Of a stretch of DNA of 64,000 nt, positions 11,607 to 24,700 are shown piece by piece. Under the pieces are notes generated by a model. The model was not told where the DNA came from, ran no database searches, and worked only from the letters and a program-made list of their open reading frames with translations. A program made the position numbers and the translations under genes. Source of the stretch: Polyodon spathula (lineage: Eukaryota > Chordata > Actinopteri > Acipenseriformes > Polyodontidae); the NCBI RefSeq assembly GCF_017654505.1, contig NC_054535.1, forward strand, positions 85,593,285 through 85,657,284. The letters run 5' to 3'. Position 1 is the first letter of the stretch. Every line of letters begins with the position of its first letter.

Positions 11607-13182
11607 CAGTGCCTTGCAAAAGTATTCAGACCCCTGACCAATTCTCTCATATTACTGAATTACAAAAAGTACACTGAAATTTCGTTCTGCTTGATATTTT
11701 ATTTTTAAACACTGAAACTCAGGATCAATTATTGTAAGGTGACACTGGTTTTATGTTGGGAAATATTTTTAAGAAAAATTAAAAACTGAAATATCTTGCT
11801 TGCATAAGTATTCAACCCCTGTGCTGTGGAAGCTACCAGTTTGCACCAATGAAAGAAATTGCCCTAACGAGGACACAACTACCTTACCATTGGCCGCCAC
11901 CTGTGAACCATTAAAGTTGCTGTCACATTTTCTGGATAAAAACCCTACTGTTGAAGGATCATTGGTAAGGCTGTGAATATGATGGAAAATGAAGACCAAA
12001 GAGCATTCTATAGAAGTTAGAGATAAAGTAATACAAATGCATAGATTAGGGAAAGGGTACAAAATAATATCCAAGTGTTTGGATATCCCAGTGAGCACAG
12101 GGATCAATAATCAGGAAGTGGAAGCTGCATCACACCACCCAGGAACTGCCAAGAAAAGGCCGTCCCTCAAAACTCAGTGCTCAAACAAGAAGGAGAAGCC
12201 ACAGAGAGGCCAACAATCACTTTGAAGGAGCTACAGAGTTCAGTGGCTGGGAGTGGAGTAATTGTGCACCAGTCAACCATATCAAGAGCTCTGCATAACA
12301 CTGGCCTGTATGGCAGGGTGGCAAGAAAGAAGCCGTTACTCAAAAAGTACGATCTGAAAGCACGTCTGGAGTTTACCAGAAAGCACGAGAGTGACCCAGC
12401 TGTGATGTGGAAAAAGGTTTTGTGGTCAGATGAGACCAAGATAGAGCTTTTTGGCCAAAACTCAAAGTGCTATGTGTGGCGCAAACCTAACACTGCTCAT
12501 GCCTCAAGACACACCATCCCTACAGTGAAGTATGGTGGTGGCAGCTGTGGGGATGCTTCTCATCAGCAGGGACTGGGCATCTTGTTACAATTGAATGAAG
12601 AATGGATGGAGCAAAATACAGAAAAATACTGCAAGAGAATCTGCTTCAGTCTACCAAAAAACTGAAGCTTGGGAGGAAATTCACCTTTTAGCAGGACAAT
12701 GATCCAAAGCACAAGGCTAAAGCAACATTGGAGTGGCTCAAGAACAAAAAGGTGAATGTCCTACAGTGGCCAAGTCAAAGTCCTGATCTCAATCCCATCG
12801 AGAATCTGTGGCACTATTTGGAAATTGCAGTCCACAAGCATTGTCCAACCAACCTGAACAGCCTGAATGGGCCAAAATGACTCTGACACTGTGTGCAAAG
12901 CTGGTACATACTTACCCCAAAAGACTTAAAGCTGTTATTGCAGCGAAAGGTGGCTCTACCAAATATTAATGTGTGGGGGTTGAATACTTATGCAAGCAAG
13001 CTATTTCAGTTTTTTATTTTTCTTAAAAATATTTCCCAACATAAAATCACCTTACAATAACTGATTTTGAGTTTAAGTGTTTTAAAATAAAATATCGAAC
13101 AGAACAAAATTTCAATGTACTATTTGTAATTCAGTAATATGAGAGAATTGGTCAGGGGTCTGAATACTTTTGCAAGGCACTG
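11607..13182 (+). mobile_element. Tc1/mariner transposon A
   Basis: The ends are inverted repeats beginning CAGTGCCTTGCAAAAGTATT, and each is flanked by TA (11605..11606 and 13183..13184). The inverted repeats extend roughly 190 bp, as the left CTCTCATATTACTGAATTAC is mirrored near 13120..13145. The 1576-bp length is normal for Tc1-like elements. It carries one broken transposase. Confidence 0.9.
11989..12990 (+). pseudogene. Tc1-like transposase, broken
   Basis: Fragments in order are an HTH DNA-binding start (HSIEVRDKVIQMHRLGKGYK, 12000..12060), a second HTH (TISRALHNTGLYGRVARKKP, about 12278..12336), the first catalytic Asp in VLWSDETKIELFG (12418..12456), VWRKPNTAH, the second Asp in QDNDPKH after a stop (about 12690) and the Glu region [16 protein letters not shown] (12775..12825). 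Frameshifts near 12160 and 12550 and in-frame stops inactivate it. The DDE-fold transposase family is certain. Confidence 0.85.
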
Positions 13183-13202
13183 TATATAGATATATATGTA
13201 TA

Positions 13203-14464
13203 CACAGTGCCGTGAAAAAGTATTTGCCCCTGTCTGATTTTCTGCATTTTTGCACATTTTTCACATTGAATTTGGGCAGAACTTTTTGTGGGTTGTAGTA
13301 GTATATAGAGGGAGTCTGAGAGAAAAAATGACACCAAAGTTTGGTGCCTTTCATTTGTTTGGTGTGCAAGGTAATCAAACATGCAATCTTCTGGTGTGCA
13401 AAAGTTATTGCCCCCCCTAGTTAACTCAAACCAATTAAAGGGATAATTAGGGTCAGCTGTTTGAATACTTTGGTTAACAGTCAGGCCTGATTTGGGCCAG
13501 CCCTGCCCAAAATAAAGCTGACAAACTTTGGCCCTTACCATCTGAGTGAAGTTGTCAGCACACAGGTTCTAGAGGCACACTGTGCCATGATCAAAAGAAA
13601 TTCCTGAAGACCTCCAGAAAAAAATGTTGTTGATGCCTATTAGTCTGGAAAGGGTTACAAAGTCATTCCTAAGGCTCTGGGGCTCCACCAAACCACAATC
13701 AGAGCCATACTGTCCAAATGGAAAAAGTTTGGGAATCTACCCAGAAGTGGCCGTCCTGCCAATATCTCTCCAAGAGCAAGGCGTAAAATCGTCCAGGAAG
13801 TCACAAAGAACCCTAGAACAACATCCAGGGATCTGCAGGCCTCTCTCGCCTCAGCTAAGGTCAGTGTTCATGACTCCACCATCAGAAAGGCACGGGGCAA
13901 AAATGGGTTTCATGGCAGAGTAGCATGGTGGAAACCACTGCTCACTAAGAAGAACATGAATGCTCGACTCAAGTTTGCCAAAAAGCACCTGGATGATCCT
14001 CAAGAGTTCTGGAACAATGTTGTATGGACAGATGAGTCAAAAGTAGAACGTTCTGGCCAACATGGGTCCCGTTATGTCTGGTGAAAACCAAACACTGCAT
14101 TCCACAGTAAGAACCTTGTACCAACAGTCAAGCACGGTGGTGGTAGTGTCATGATTTAGGGATGCTTTGCTGCATCAGGACCTGAACAACTTCCCATCAT
14201 TGAAGGAACCATGAATTCTGCTCTGTATCAGAGAATTCTACAGGAGAATGTCAAGCAATCCGTCCGTGAGCTGAAGCTGAAGCGCAGCTGAGTCATGCAG
14301 CAAGACAAAGATCTGAAACACACAAGCAAGTCTAAATCAGAATGTTTGATGAACAAGAAATTTCAAGTTTTGGAACGGCCTTGTCAAAGCCCAGACATAA
14401 ACTCCATTGAGATGTTGTGGCAGGACCTGAAACGAACAGTTTATGCTGGAAAACCCACAAATGT

Positions 14465-14469
<5 letters not shown>
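13203..14469 (+). mobile_element. Tc1/mariner transposon B, 3'-truncated at a (TA)n tract
   Basis: The left inverted repeat starts CAGTGCCGTGAAAAAGTATT and continues TTTGCCCCTGTCTGATTTTC. Transposase fragments include [20 protein letters not shown] sequence, TDESKVERSGQHGSRYVW (14028..14082), the second Asp in QQDKDLKHTSKS (14298..14333) and the Glu region [19 protein letters not shown] (14382..14438). The right end is missing and a (TA)n microsatellite follows. Only 20 bp separate it from transposon A. The same family recurs in opposite orientation at 41.6-43.1 kb. Confidence 0.85.

Positions 14470-14537
<68 letters not shown>
14470..14537. repeat. (TA)n microsatellite
   Basis: A pure TA dinucleotide run of about 68 bp replaces the missing 3' end of the adjacent Tc1 element. 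Confidence 0.95.
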
Positions 14538-14539
<2 letters not shown>

Positions 14540-17500
14540 ATTAAGTAGGATTCAATTAGATTCAAGTTAGGTTTTAAAAATATGATGAACAATAGTGCAA
14601 ATTCCTGAATTTGATGGTGGAGAAATAAAAAGGAGATTATATCCTAGGAGTCAACAGGGCAGCACATGAACACGACTTGCCCGAGTTTCTTTGGTATTCA
14701 AATTTTGAGGGGATGGGAGTATTGTGGATGTGGTTTATGTACTTGACATCAGATCATACACTGGACTACATCTCAAACAACATTAATTAATTACTACTTT
14801 TACGTTCTTTGTAACAGGGTCAAGGTCAAAAGGCTCTACAGTCATCAAGACAAAAGCTAGAAAAACATGAGCCCTATGTTTTGCATAAACAACAGTCATA
14901 CCAATCACTTTATCCTGACAATACTGAAAGAGAGTTCATAGTGTATTCGCACAATGTTTTTTATGTAATCAGCTTAACCACACACGCATGCTGGGAAGTT
15001 GATATTTACTGATCGAAATTGCATGCAACTCATAAGATGAATGTTGTTCTTGGTTTTTTAATTTTTTTAATTTAACTTATCAGGAATATTTACATTTTTC
15101 ATTGGATGGGTACACAACAAATCAATTAACAATCTGAATCCAAGTTTTAAATGCATTTAAATTAATTAATAAATAAAAAAAGAGTGAAAATCTTTTCTCT
15201 ATTGCAGGCTCTATTGTCTGGTTGCTGATCATGACCAGAGTAAGGCTTCCCATGCTAAAGACTGTAAACCTTATGACTTGCACAGCTAATCCAGTTCTGC
15301 AAAGAGCATTCTTTATCCCTGTGGTAGATGCCCGATAAAGCTAACATTGATTTAGAACCTTGAAACTCACTTAAAACATCAACAAAAATTCAGGCTGCCT
15401 AAGCAATCCAAAATGTAGTGTAAAAACACATAAAGAAATGATCTGCACACTAAAACATGCTATTACTGCTCTGCAGAGGTCATTACCTAGCTCGGGACAT
15501 TTAACTAGCATGGTCCACTGAGGTGTTGCAGTCACATGACTCCAGCAGGCTACACCGCTATACTGGTGGTCAAAACAACCATGACGGCTAATGCAAAAAC
15601 AGAATCTTCTGCCCAAACATGTAATGTATTTGCAACCACAGAGCACACCTCTCACCTCAGTCATAGGATTAGAAAGATATAATGATAGGTGCCAGAAACT
15701 ACCATGGAACACAGCAATAAACAAATTTATTTTTTCCTTTTAATTAGAGTATCATAACTTTGTATCATGACTTTGGATGGGGATTAAAAAAGGTAATAAT
15801 AATAATAATTTTGTCCTACAAAGCAGCAGTAACTGGAATCTGTAGATTTTCTGTTCCTGTAAAATTAACTTCAGTGAGTGACAGCTAAACGGTTAAGCTA
15901 AGAGACAGCATTCTCAATATGTTAAGGTAGGTGCATAACGATGTCTGTTCAGTTTTCAAATAGCCTAAAATTACATGTAGATGCATGCAGTTTACACTAT
16001 GGTACATTTAAACATTACAAACTGATGGTTCTGTAATTTCATATTGAAGTTCAGTAAAATAATGAATGTAGCATAATGTATTCTGTTAACAGTACAATAA
16101 TATTTTATGTAAGGACTGAGAATCACCAACCTGCCTAAGTGTAATCTCTGTTAACTTTAACTGTATAAATATTTCAGAAAAATCAGTTATATAATTAAGT
16201 GTGTTACACTTAATAACAATAATAATACTACTACGACTACTAATAATAATACTAATACAACTACTACTACTACTACTAATAATAATAATAATAATAATAA
16301 ATGTAAGACCGTAACTAACTACCAATACATTGCTGATACTAACCTTTTATGAAGTGCTCACTACACAAACGTGTGTACTGAGTTGGAGTCCAGTTTGTCT
16401 TCTTCGACTTTAGGTTAGCAGGTTCTGTTTTTTGCTGCACTGTTAATGGCTGAAATCCACTTTGCCTTCCTGCCTGGCTCAGCAGACAGGAGGACAAAGT
16501 TGTTCTGCTCTACTGTTGGTGCACCCAACAGCACAATACCCACCTGGCATTGGAAAAACGAAAGTATAATGACTGCTCTTAGTTAAATTGTTATTGCCCG
16601 CCACTGCTTTTTGATCGTGCTGTGATGACATCATGTAAAAAACTCAATTGTCTACATGAGGTTGTCCTAGAGTGCAAATTACATCTACAACTGAAACAAC
16701 GTATCTTAAGCAGAAAAGGGGAAAAAAGAATATTTGATATAGGACTTAAAGCTCAACTCTCAAACTAGTTCTAATGAACTATGCTTATAGGATTGTAAAT
16801 TAGTAATAAGGCATTCTTTTGATCAACTTATATCTTGCTGGGATAAGCCATCCCAGGATTAGAGAATTTTACTGAACTGGGAATCTCCCTACATTTTTTA
16901 GGGGAAACACCAGGATAACCATAGACAGGTGATTGAAGCAATCCTGGATAATTCCCCAATAATCAATACAATGATTATTATACTGTAACTGGCCCAATTT
17001 ACCAGTTATTATTAAAAACTGCCCAATGTAAATGAACATCATTTAGTGGACTGTCTAAAGCAAACTGGAAGCGAAGAACTTATTCACAGTCAGCTGAAAA
17101 CACTAGAAATGGGTATTTATTTCAGAGATGGAATATTACTTACGGTATATTGTGCGTGCATACAGGATGTACAACACTCAGTCAGCACTGATGCCTGACA
17201 AGGGTAAGCTTCAGTGATCCTAAGATAAAATTCCTATAATGCTTTTTTTTAAACACATTTTCTGAATACTCGTTGGAGGTTCAATGCAAACAGGAGTTTC
17301 TAGCTCTGATTGCAAAAACCCAGATGACAGGCAGACACCACCATGGCTCAACAAGAAACTAAAACCAGATAACCTTCCATTAGATGCCTGACAGAAAGCA
17401 GAAAGCTGTGTTTGACATGAAGTTTATAGTCAGATTCATTTTTAAAGTACTTTATGTAGTTTTTTCTTTTTTTTCCCCCAAAGTAGCTCAGAAACTATTT

Positions 17501-17985
17501 TGGATCTGTTTTACTGCTTAACGTTTCCTCAAAAACATGTTTTCATTGTTAGTTGTAGTGAAGGTAATTCAACACAGGGTAAAACTTTTTTTTTTTTTTT
17601 GTAAAGCTTACTGCTATCATATTTGTCTCTCACAAGTCACTGAATTTGGTTAAACAGTTTTATAGTATCTGTACAAGTTTTTAGGTGAAATGTATAATTT
17701 ATTTATTGCATTTGCTTATGGGAAATTGTGTTCTTTCTTTTAAAAAATGGTCTGTTTAAAATGCATATTTAGTTACCTTTTCAAAGTTTTGCTTTTTTCC
17801 ATTTATTTATTTATTTATTTTTAAAGATAGATACTCTCTGAATGTTCTATCGGCAACTGTGTGGTAGTGCCTGGGAATGGAGTTTCCTGATTGGTGGATG
17901 AAAGTTCTTTCTTTGTTACATACATGAATCAAATAAAGTTGAGCGAATCCAAAATAATTGAAGAGAGAGTAAATTGAAAATGCAG
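14538..17985. other. AT-rich intron-like DNA
   Basis: No exon or recognisable mobile element was found on either strand. It contains trinucleotide-rich sequence near 16211..16301 and T-rich runs near 17460 and 17590. Confidence 0.4.
16211..16301. repeat. (TAA)n/(ACT)n compound microsatellite
   Basis: Interrupted TAA and ACT trinucleotide runs, ending in a pure TAA stretch before 16302. Confidence 0.85.
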
Positions 17986-20035
17986 TAACAACCCTCCTCC
18001 CTCCTCAACTCCTCCCTCTATCTTCTCTGATGACTTTGCCTCTTTCTTCTCCTCTAAAATCTCTGATATCTACAAACTCTTTAACACCTCTCCCTCCCCC
18101 CATCCCCTCCCGCTTCAACCCCAACACCCTCCGTCTCCCCTACTAACTCACCCTCCCTCTCTCCCCTCTCAGACGTTGACCTATCCTCCCTCCTCCAGGG
18201 CCACAAACCCACCACGTGTGCCCTGGACCCCCTCCCCACTCACATCTTTCAAGCTGCTGTTCCTGCTCTACTCCCCTTCATCTCCTCCCTTCTCAACAAC
18301 TCTCTCCATTCTGGCCTCTTTCCCTCTAACTTAAAACAAGCCTCTATCACCCCCATCAAAAAACCTACCCTCCACCTCACCTCCTTCCAGAACTACCATC
18401 CTGTCTCCCTCTTCCCTTCCTCTCTAAAACCCTAGAGTGGACAGTACACCACCAGCTCTCTGCTTTCCTGTCTAACCACTCTCTGCTCGACCCTCTCCAA
18501 TCTGGTTTCTGCTCTGCTCACTCCACTGAAACTGTTCTCCTGTCTGTTACTAACCTGCTAAACACTGCCCATGCTGCCTCTCTCACCTCTGTCCTAATTC
18601 TCCTCGATCTCTGCTGCCTTTGACACTGTCGATCACTCTATTATCCTATCCTCTCTCACTGACCTGAGAATCTCCAGCACTGCTCTGACCTGGTTCTCCT
18701 CCTACGTCTCCGACCACACCTACCAGGTAACCTGGCGCAGCATAACCTCCACACTTCACCCTCTCTCAACAGGAGTCCCCCAGGGATCAGTCTTGGGTCG
18801 TCTCCTATTCTCTCTCTTCACCCGCTACCTTGGCCCCCTAATCGCATCCTATGGTTTCTCATACAATTTCTATGCTGATGATGCTCAGATCTTCCGCTCC
18901 TTACCTCCTCGGACCCCACCATCGCCACCTGTATCTTTGCTTGTCTTTCTGCTATCTCCTCCTGTATGTACTCGCATAACCTCAAACTCAACCTCTCTAA
19001 ATCTGACCTCCTTTTCTTCCCCTCCTCTGATCTCTCTATCTCCATTCCTCTGGAATCTACCATGATCTCCCCCTCCTCCTCCTCAGCCAAGAACCTTGGA
19101 GTAACCCTGGAACCCTGTCTCTCCTACTCCCAGCACATCTCCACTCTAGCATGCACCTGCCAATTTTTCCTGAGCAATATATGAAGAATCCAACCCTTCC
19201 TCACCAACTACTCCACGCAACTCCTCGTCCAGGCCCTGCAACTCCCTCCTGGCCGGCCTCCCTGCATCCGTCACCTGTCCACTGCAGCTCATCCAGAACT
19301 CCACTGTTCGCCTGTTCTCTCAAGCTACTCCACTGCTTCGCTCACTCCACTGGCTCCCGATCACCGCTCACATCCAGTTCAAGACTCTTGTACTCGCCTA
19401 TGAATGCCTTGACCAGACTGCACCCAGCTATATCCAGACCCTCATCTCGCACTACATCCCCACTCGACCTCTCCACTCCGCCTGCAGCAGAAGACTGGCT
19501 GCAACTCAGCTACACCCCTGCCTCCACAGCCAGCACCTTCTCCACCCTCGCCCCACAGTGGTAGAATGACCTTCCTACGGGTGTCAGGATTGCCCAGTCC
19601 CTGACCACCTTCCAGCGCCTCCTCGAGACATACCTCTTCAGACAACACCTGTAAAACTCAACTTTTCCCTTCTGGACAATATAGCACTCTGCCTTTAATG
19701 CACGTTAACTTGAACTTATCTGCTCCCTATATTACTGTATTTAATCCTGAACTTAAAACCAATCTGTAGTATTTTGTTTTTCACTTGCACTCTTATCGAA
19801 CCCTGATGTAGCTATCAACACTATTATCTGCTCTTGAACTGCCCTGATATCAAATCGTACTGTGTTTTGTATTTACTCTTATTAGGGCTGAAGTCAATGT
19901 ATTTTATATCTTGCTATTAATTGTACTGTAATTCTTGATATGTATTTTTGTATACAACTAAGTCGCCCTGGATAAAGGCGTGTACTAAAAAATTAATTTA
20001 ATTAAATAAATAATAATAATAATAATAATGCAGTA
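17986..20035 (+). mobile_element. L2-like non-LTR retrotransposon (LINE), degenerate
   Basis: RT motifs are readable across frameshifts: a DLSAAFDTVDHSI-like segment near 18605..18645, GVPQGSVLG at 18772..18798 and YADDAQIF at 18871..18894. The C-terminal part reads LLRSLHWLPITAHIQFKTLV and YECLDQTAPSYIQTLI around 19330..19445. The 3' end has TAAGTCGCCCTGGATAAAGG (about 19962..19981), the hallmark of L2-clade tails, followed by short AT-rich repeats to about 20035. The 5' start is probably truncated. The sequence is C/T-rich. It is a pseudogene with multiple stops. Confidence 0.8.
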
Positions 20036-20343
20036 CTTTAGCAGCACAAATCTGTAACATTGGACCCTGTGTTCTTAATCATTCAATTTAGCTGAATTCT
20101 GTTTTAGATCACCACTGCGTGAGTATTGTAGATTCAAAAGCCTTCTTGGAAATGCAATAAATAGATATGATTATTTTCCTAATTATAGTGTGAAAATCAA
20201 TATCCTCTTGCTACCTTAATACAGAATACAGTAAAATACATAAAGCATTGCTTAGGCACCTGGGACTGCAGTAGGATATAAGGCATGAAAGAACTATAAA
20301 AAACTAAAAACAAAAAAAATACACACACAAAAAATACAAGAGC

Positions 20344-20567
20344 TGTAGGAACAATCTTGAAGAACACAAATCGACGGTTTATTGGGATGATTATTTCTCG
20401 CCTCTGTCAGCCTGGGCCATGTTAATGTGGGTTTTTATGTCCCCGCCTACCCGGACGTCAATCAATCGGGGATGAGGCAAGGTTACCGCTTCCCTAAACG
20501 CACGCACACACACACACACAGGGTCCGTAGACCGGTCCTGCAACAGTATAAATCCTGGGTCGTTACA
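20344..20567 (-). mobile_element. LTR-like segment, minus orientation
   Basis: Read on the minus strand it starts TGTAACGACCCAGG and ends TTGTTCCTACA, giving TG...CA termini over about 224 bp. It carries a TATA-like ACATAAAAACC and an AATAAA about 30 bp before the end, in LTR order. I found no matching target duplication, so it is only a candidate solo LTR. A (CA)n tract lies inside at about 20502..20520. Confidence 0.4.
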
Positions 20568-20817
20568 ATATATACAGTATAATAGAAACTGCTATTCCAC
20601 CAGTTACACCACTTGTATTTAAATTGTATATTTTTTTATAATAAATGTTGTAAACTGTAAATAAATAACACAGAATCAAAGGACGTTTATACACACTTGT
20701 ATTGTTTCGTACTTGTTTTGTAACATTAACAGACAAGTTTGTTTTTACTTTTAGAAAGAAAAATACAGTGCAAGCACAGGAGTTTAAATATGGTAATGTA
20801 AACAACAATAAAACCCA

Positions 20818-20922
20818 ACGTTTGTGAGTCAGATTGCATTGTGGGGGAAATGGGAGCCACGACCTTCCTGTGTTATAACCGATTCCGCACTATAATGGGT
20901 CGTGTTATAACAGGGTATAAAT
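20818..20922 (+). repeat. Short interspersed repeat, copy 2 of 2
   Basis: This begins TTTGTGAGTCAGATTGCATT and ends GTGTTATAACAGGGTATA. It matches 2455..2550 in sequence and orientation, with small indels. The family is unrecognised. Confidence 0.6.
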
Positions 20923-21679
20923 GTGATTTTTTTTTGTGATGGGAGGTTCATACAATTGGTCCTCGTGTGTACCTATTTTTAAAAAGGGAATAAGGTGTTC
21001 TGAGGGCCTAATTTTACTGTATTTTGTTGTATGTAGCACATTAAATAATTCAAATAGACCCCAGTGGAGTAAACATCAAAAACTGTTACTACACTTTATT
21101 ACTCTGTACAATTTTAGCTATTCTACAAAATCAGTTATTTTCGTCTACTAAATTTCTGTTAAATGGCACATGAAAGTAAAAAATATTTTCCCCATTATAA
21201 ACTATCTATCGGATACAGTTACTAATTCAACTTATTTGCTGTGTATTTTCTCAAGCCTTTTATGACCCAAACTGAAAAAATATGGAACAATTGTTTTAGC
21301 AAAGAAACTAATTTCAATAAAAATATAACATTTCTGTCTTCATTTCAAAATATAAAACCCTTCAGACACAGCAAAAGACCAGAACAAAGATTTGTCTCCA
21401 GGCACTATCAACTTGGCCAATTTGAGCTTTCCGAACCATCTAAAACACCTATGCAACATCCAAGGGATCCATTTTTAACCACAATACATTGCTGACATTT
21501 ACTGCTTGACCCTGCCTTGTTGTTTATGTTGATATAGATGTATAATAATTTACATTTATAACTCAAGAAAATGGCTTTAGTGTGGTAACTTTAATTATTG
21601 CCAAGACACCCTAGTTGATCTTTCTGGTATGCAGACACTACAGCCACCGAGAGTGAAAGCGTCTCTTCTATTTTACAGT

Positions 21680-21700
21680 GTGCCTGTGGGAAACAGGCAC
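21680..21700. repeat. Perfect 8-bp hairpin
   Basis: GTGCCTGT and its exact complement ACAGGCAC are separated by the 5-nt loop GGGAA. No function is inferred. Confidence 0.5.
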
Positions 21701-24700
21701 CCAGCCGTCCAAATACTCACAGCTGAGCTCCAACTTCTCAACTCAATACAAACAACTAATTCAGTGCTTTTACACTGCGTTAAACGAGCATAGTGACGAA
21801 TCATGCATACATTAATAGTCTGATATGCAAAGAATCTCACAGTATTGCTCCAAATATAATCATAATCAGCCGTGAGACGCAATACGTCTTAAGCAATTGT
21901 CCTAGGTCTTTCAGTATGCATAACTGTCAAGGCAACTGCCGTCTGATGACTGTTGTTATACATCAAGAAAGTGAAAAGATAAGGACAACTCAGGATTAAC
22001 ACCTTGCCACTTTCAATATAAGTGATCTGCCTACCCCTCAATGTCTTTTGAAGTTGCAGGCAGCAACCCGCTATAAAGTCTTCTGACAACCTATGACTCA
22101 ACCACCAATTACAACTAACAACAGCTCCACAGTGCAGGCTAATGGTTTCTCATGGTCTTTTGATAATGTGACTGTAAACAGCTGTCATTTCCAAGACACT
22201 TTTCTTTTCTTGCAGCAGTTTCTAAGGGTGGGGCGGGGGGTGGTAAAGGTTACATTTAACTAGACATTCAGCAACTTTATTATCAAACAAACGCCCACTT
22301 TCACACGGTTTCTAATACAAACTTTTCTGTCTGTACACTGGTTGAAAATCCAGTTTCGCAAAGATATCATACTTCTTTGTTAACCTGGATGGACTCGCTG
22401 TTTCTTGTGAAATAAACACAAATTATGTCAGGATATGCTTTGATTAACCCATTAAGTACCAAATTATTATTACTATTTTTAAATCAGAACACAATGTGAT
22501 GTGTAATGTAAGACATTACATTTAAACTTAACTTTTGCAGTTAACAAAAATTTGAGTAAGTCATCAAAACAATATATTTAAAGTGAAAATTTAAATAACA
22601 CGTTTCGGCATAACTTGACTATATGATCAATGCAATAAAGGATACCCACAAAAATACCAAAAAAAAATTAATTCCCAAATGAATACAAACACATCAAACT
22701 GTTTAACTATTTTTCAAAAGACTGAAAGTACATGGTAACATTAAATTGCTAACACGTTTCCTCCACCTTCCAAATATTTGTTTTGTAAGATTACCAGACA
22801 CTAATGCCCTACATTTAGTATGGTCTATTCAAGTATCAAAGATAATCAGTAGCCAATGCTGTAACATTTAAAGCTAGAAATGCAAAGCCTGCTTTTAATA
22901 GATCTTAATGGGAACCAGGAGCTGACAAATTCAACAGCAAGATAAGAAATACATAAGAAATAAAGCAAGCGGAGAGTGGCCTTTCTGTTTGGGGCTCCGA
23001 ATAGGTTTATTTTAAAATATACTTAAACTATATATTCCAACTGGTTTTTATACCTTTTTGTATTTTTCAAAGCTAAAATAAAATAACATTAAAACATCAT
23101 TTTTCAGTGTGCTTTCAATGCAAGTTAAACAATGTGGGAAATATATCAGGTGTATAATGGGAGGGTGACCTTGGTAGTAGATTTGAATATAACAGTGTCA
23201 GCATCATAGTGTCAGCATTTTTCTTTCTATGAAACATTGTTCATATTTACAAAAGAACACACAATAATACTGTGCGTACTGTATGATATTTCAAAAGCTC
23301 CGGGCAACATCAAACCTCCTTTTTTTCACAAGCGTAACTGCTTTTCTTACATTCAGATTACATCTCAGATAGATCATACATAATTAAACCTAAAGAAAAA
23401 GTAAGCGAAACTATATAAGACTATATAAGATGTTACAATGACGCAACTACACTTCAGAGTAGTACAAGAACTGTTTATTTAATTAACCTCATTATTTTTT
23501 AACACAGTTTGTGAGTGGGGATGTAATGTCATCCTTTTACTCATTGGTCCCAGAATCTTACTTTTCCCTTCAGTCTTGGATCAAAAAACTGCATTTACCT
23601 AAATTAGTTCCTCTAGAGTTTCTAGACTATCAGGAAGGCTGCTGTAATCATAAACAGTTAATGTGGTGGAAATATTTACAAACCCGACTTCAGGTTACAC
23701 TATATCCTTACTACACATGTATACTGCAATACCAGTGCAAAATGTAAACATCTAATTCACAGTTTAAAAGAAAAAAAACAACACTACAACACCCCTCAAT
23801 TTCTGTTCTTGAATGTATTAACAAAACAGAGATTACTTGAACAGGTTTAGCATTGCTGTTTACTGTTTTGTATGTATTCCTGCATAAGAGTCTAATAACC
23901 TTTCCCTTAAATAAACAATAACAACAAACTTATTACAATCACTGTAAAATGTTAGCGAAAATGTTACTAGTTTTTTTGTGCAACGCTTCTTAGAAACAGA
24001 TTTTATTCTGCCTTTTCTTCAGCAGGAGGGTATTATAATGCTTCACATAACAACATTAAACTTAATCTCAGATCAGAAGAGTTTACGCAGTTCAGGCCTA
24101 TTCATTATCGTAAACAGTGCCTCCAGTTTGCTAACATGAAAGCAACCTTGTATGAACCACTTTGGTGATACATCATCTACAGTCTCTGTTTCCTAAGTCA
24201 CAAGCGGGTGAAAGCTTCAGTAATCTGTCAAGATGTCATGGAAGAGTTATTCTTTACAACGCAGCCAAGAGTACAGGGAAAACTCTACAAGACACACAAT
24301 GATCCCCAGAGAAACCAAAGATTCCCCTTAAAACTATACTCCCTAAAGACAAATAATAAATGTCTGAAAGATCAAAAACGTTTTTTTCTTTCTAAGTGGT
24401 GTGCTTTTTTTTTTTATCATCCTGAAAGACTACACATGGCAAGCTAATTGATATGGGGATGGCAATGAATCCACTGTACAGATAATTGTGTAAGACACCT
24501 TTGTTGACCAGAATGCAATATTTTTCTTTTAATAGTCTGCAAATGAATCTTTACTCTACATTTCATTTTTCTTGTGACAGTCACACTGCATGTTAGTGTT
24601 TTATTTTTTTTTTTCCCCCTGGCCCCCTGTATCTTTCTACCTAGGTTATGGAGCTTTTATAAATATTTCACTAATGCAGGGTTTTCCCCATTTTGTTGTC

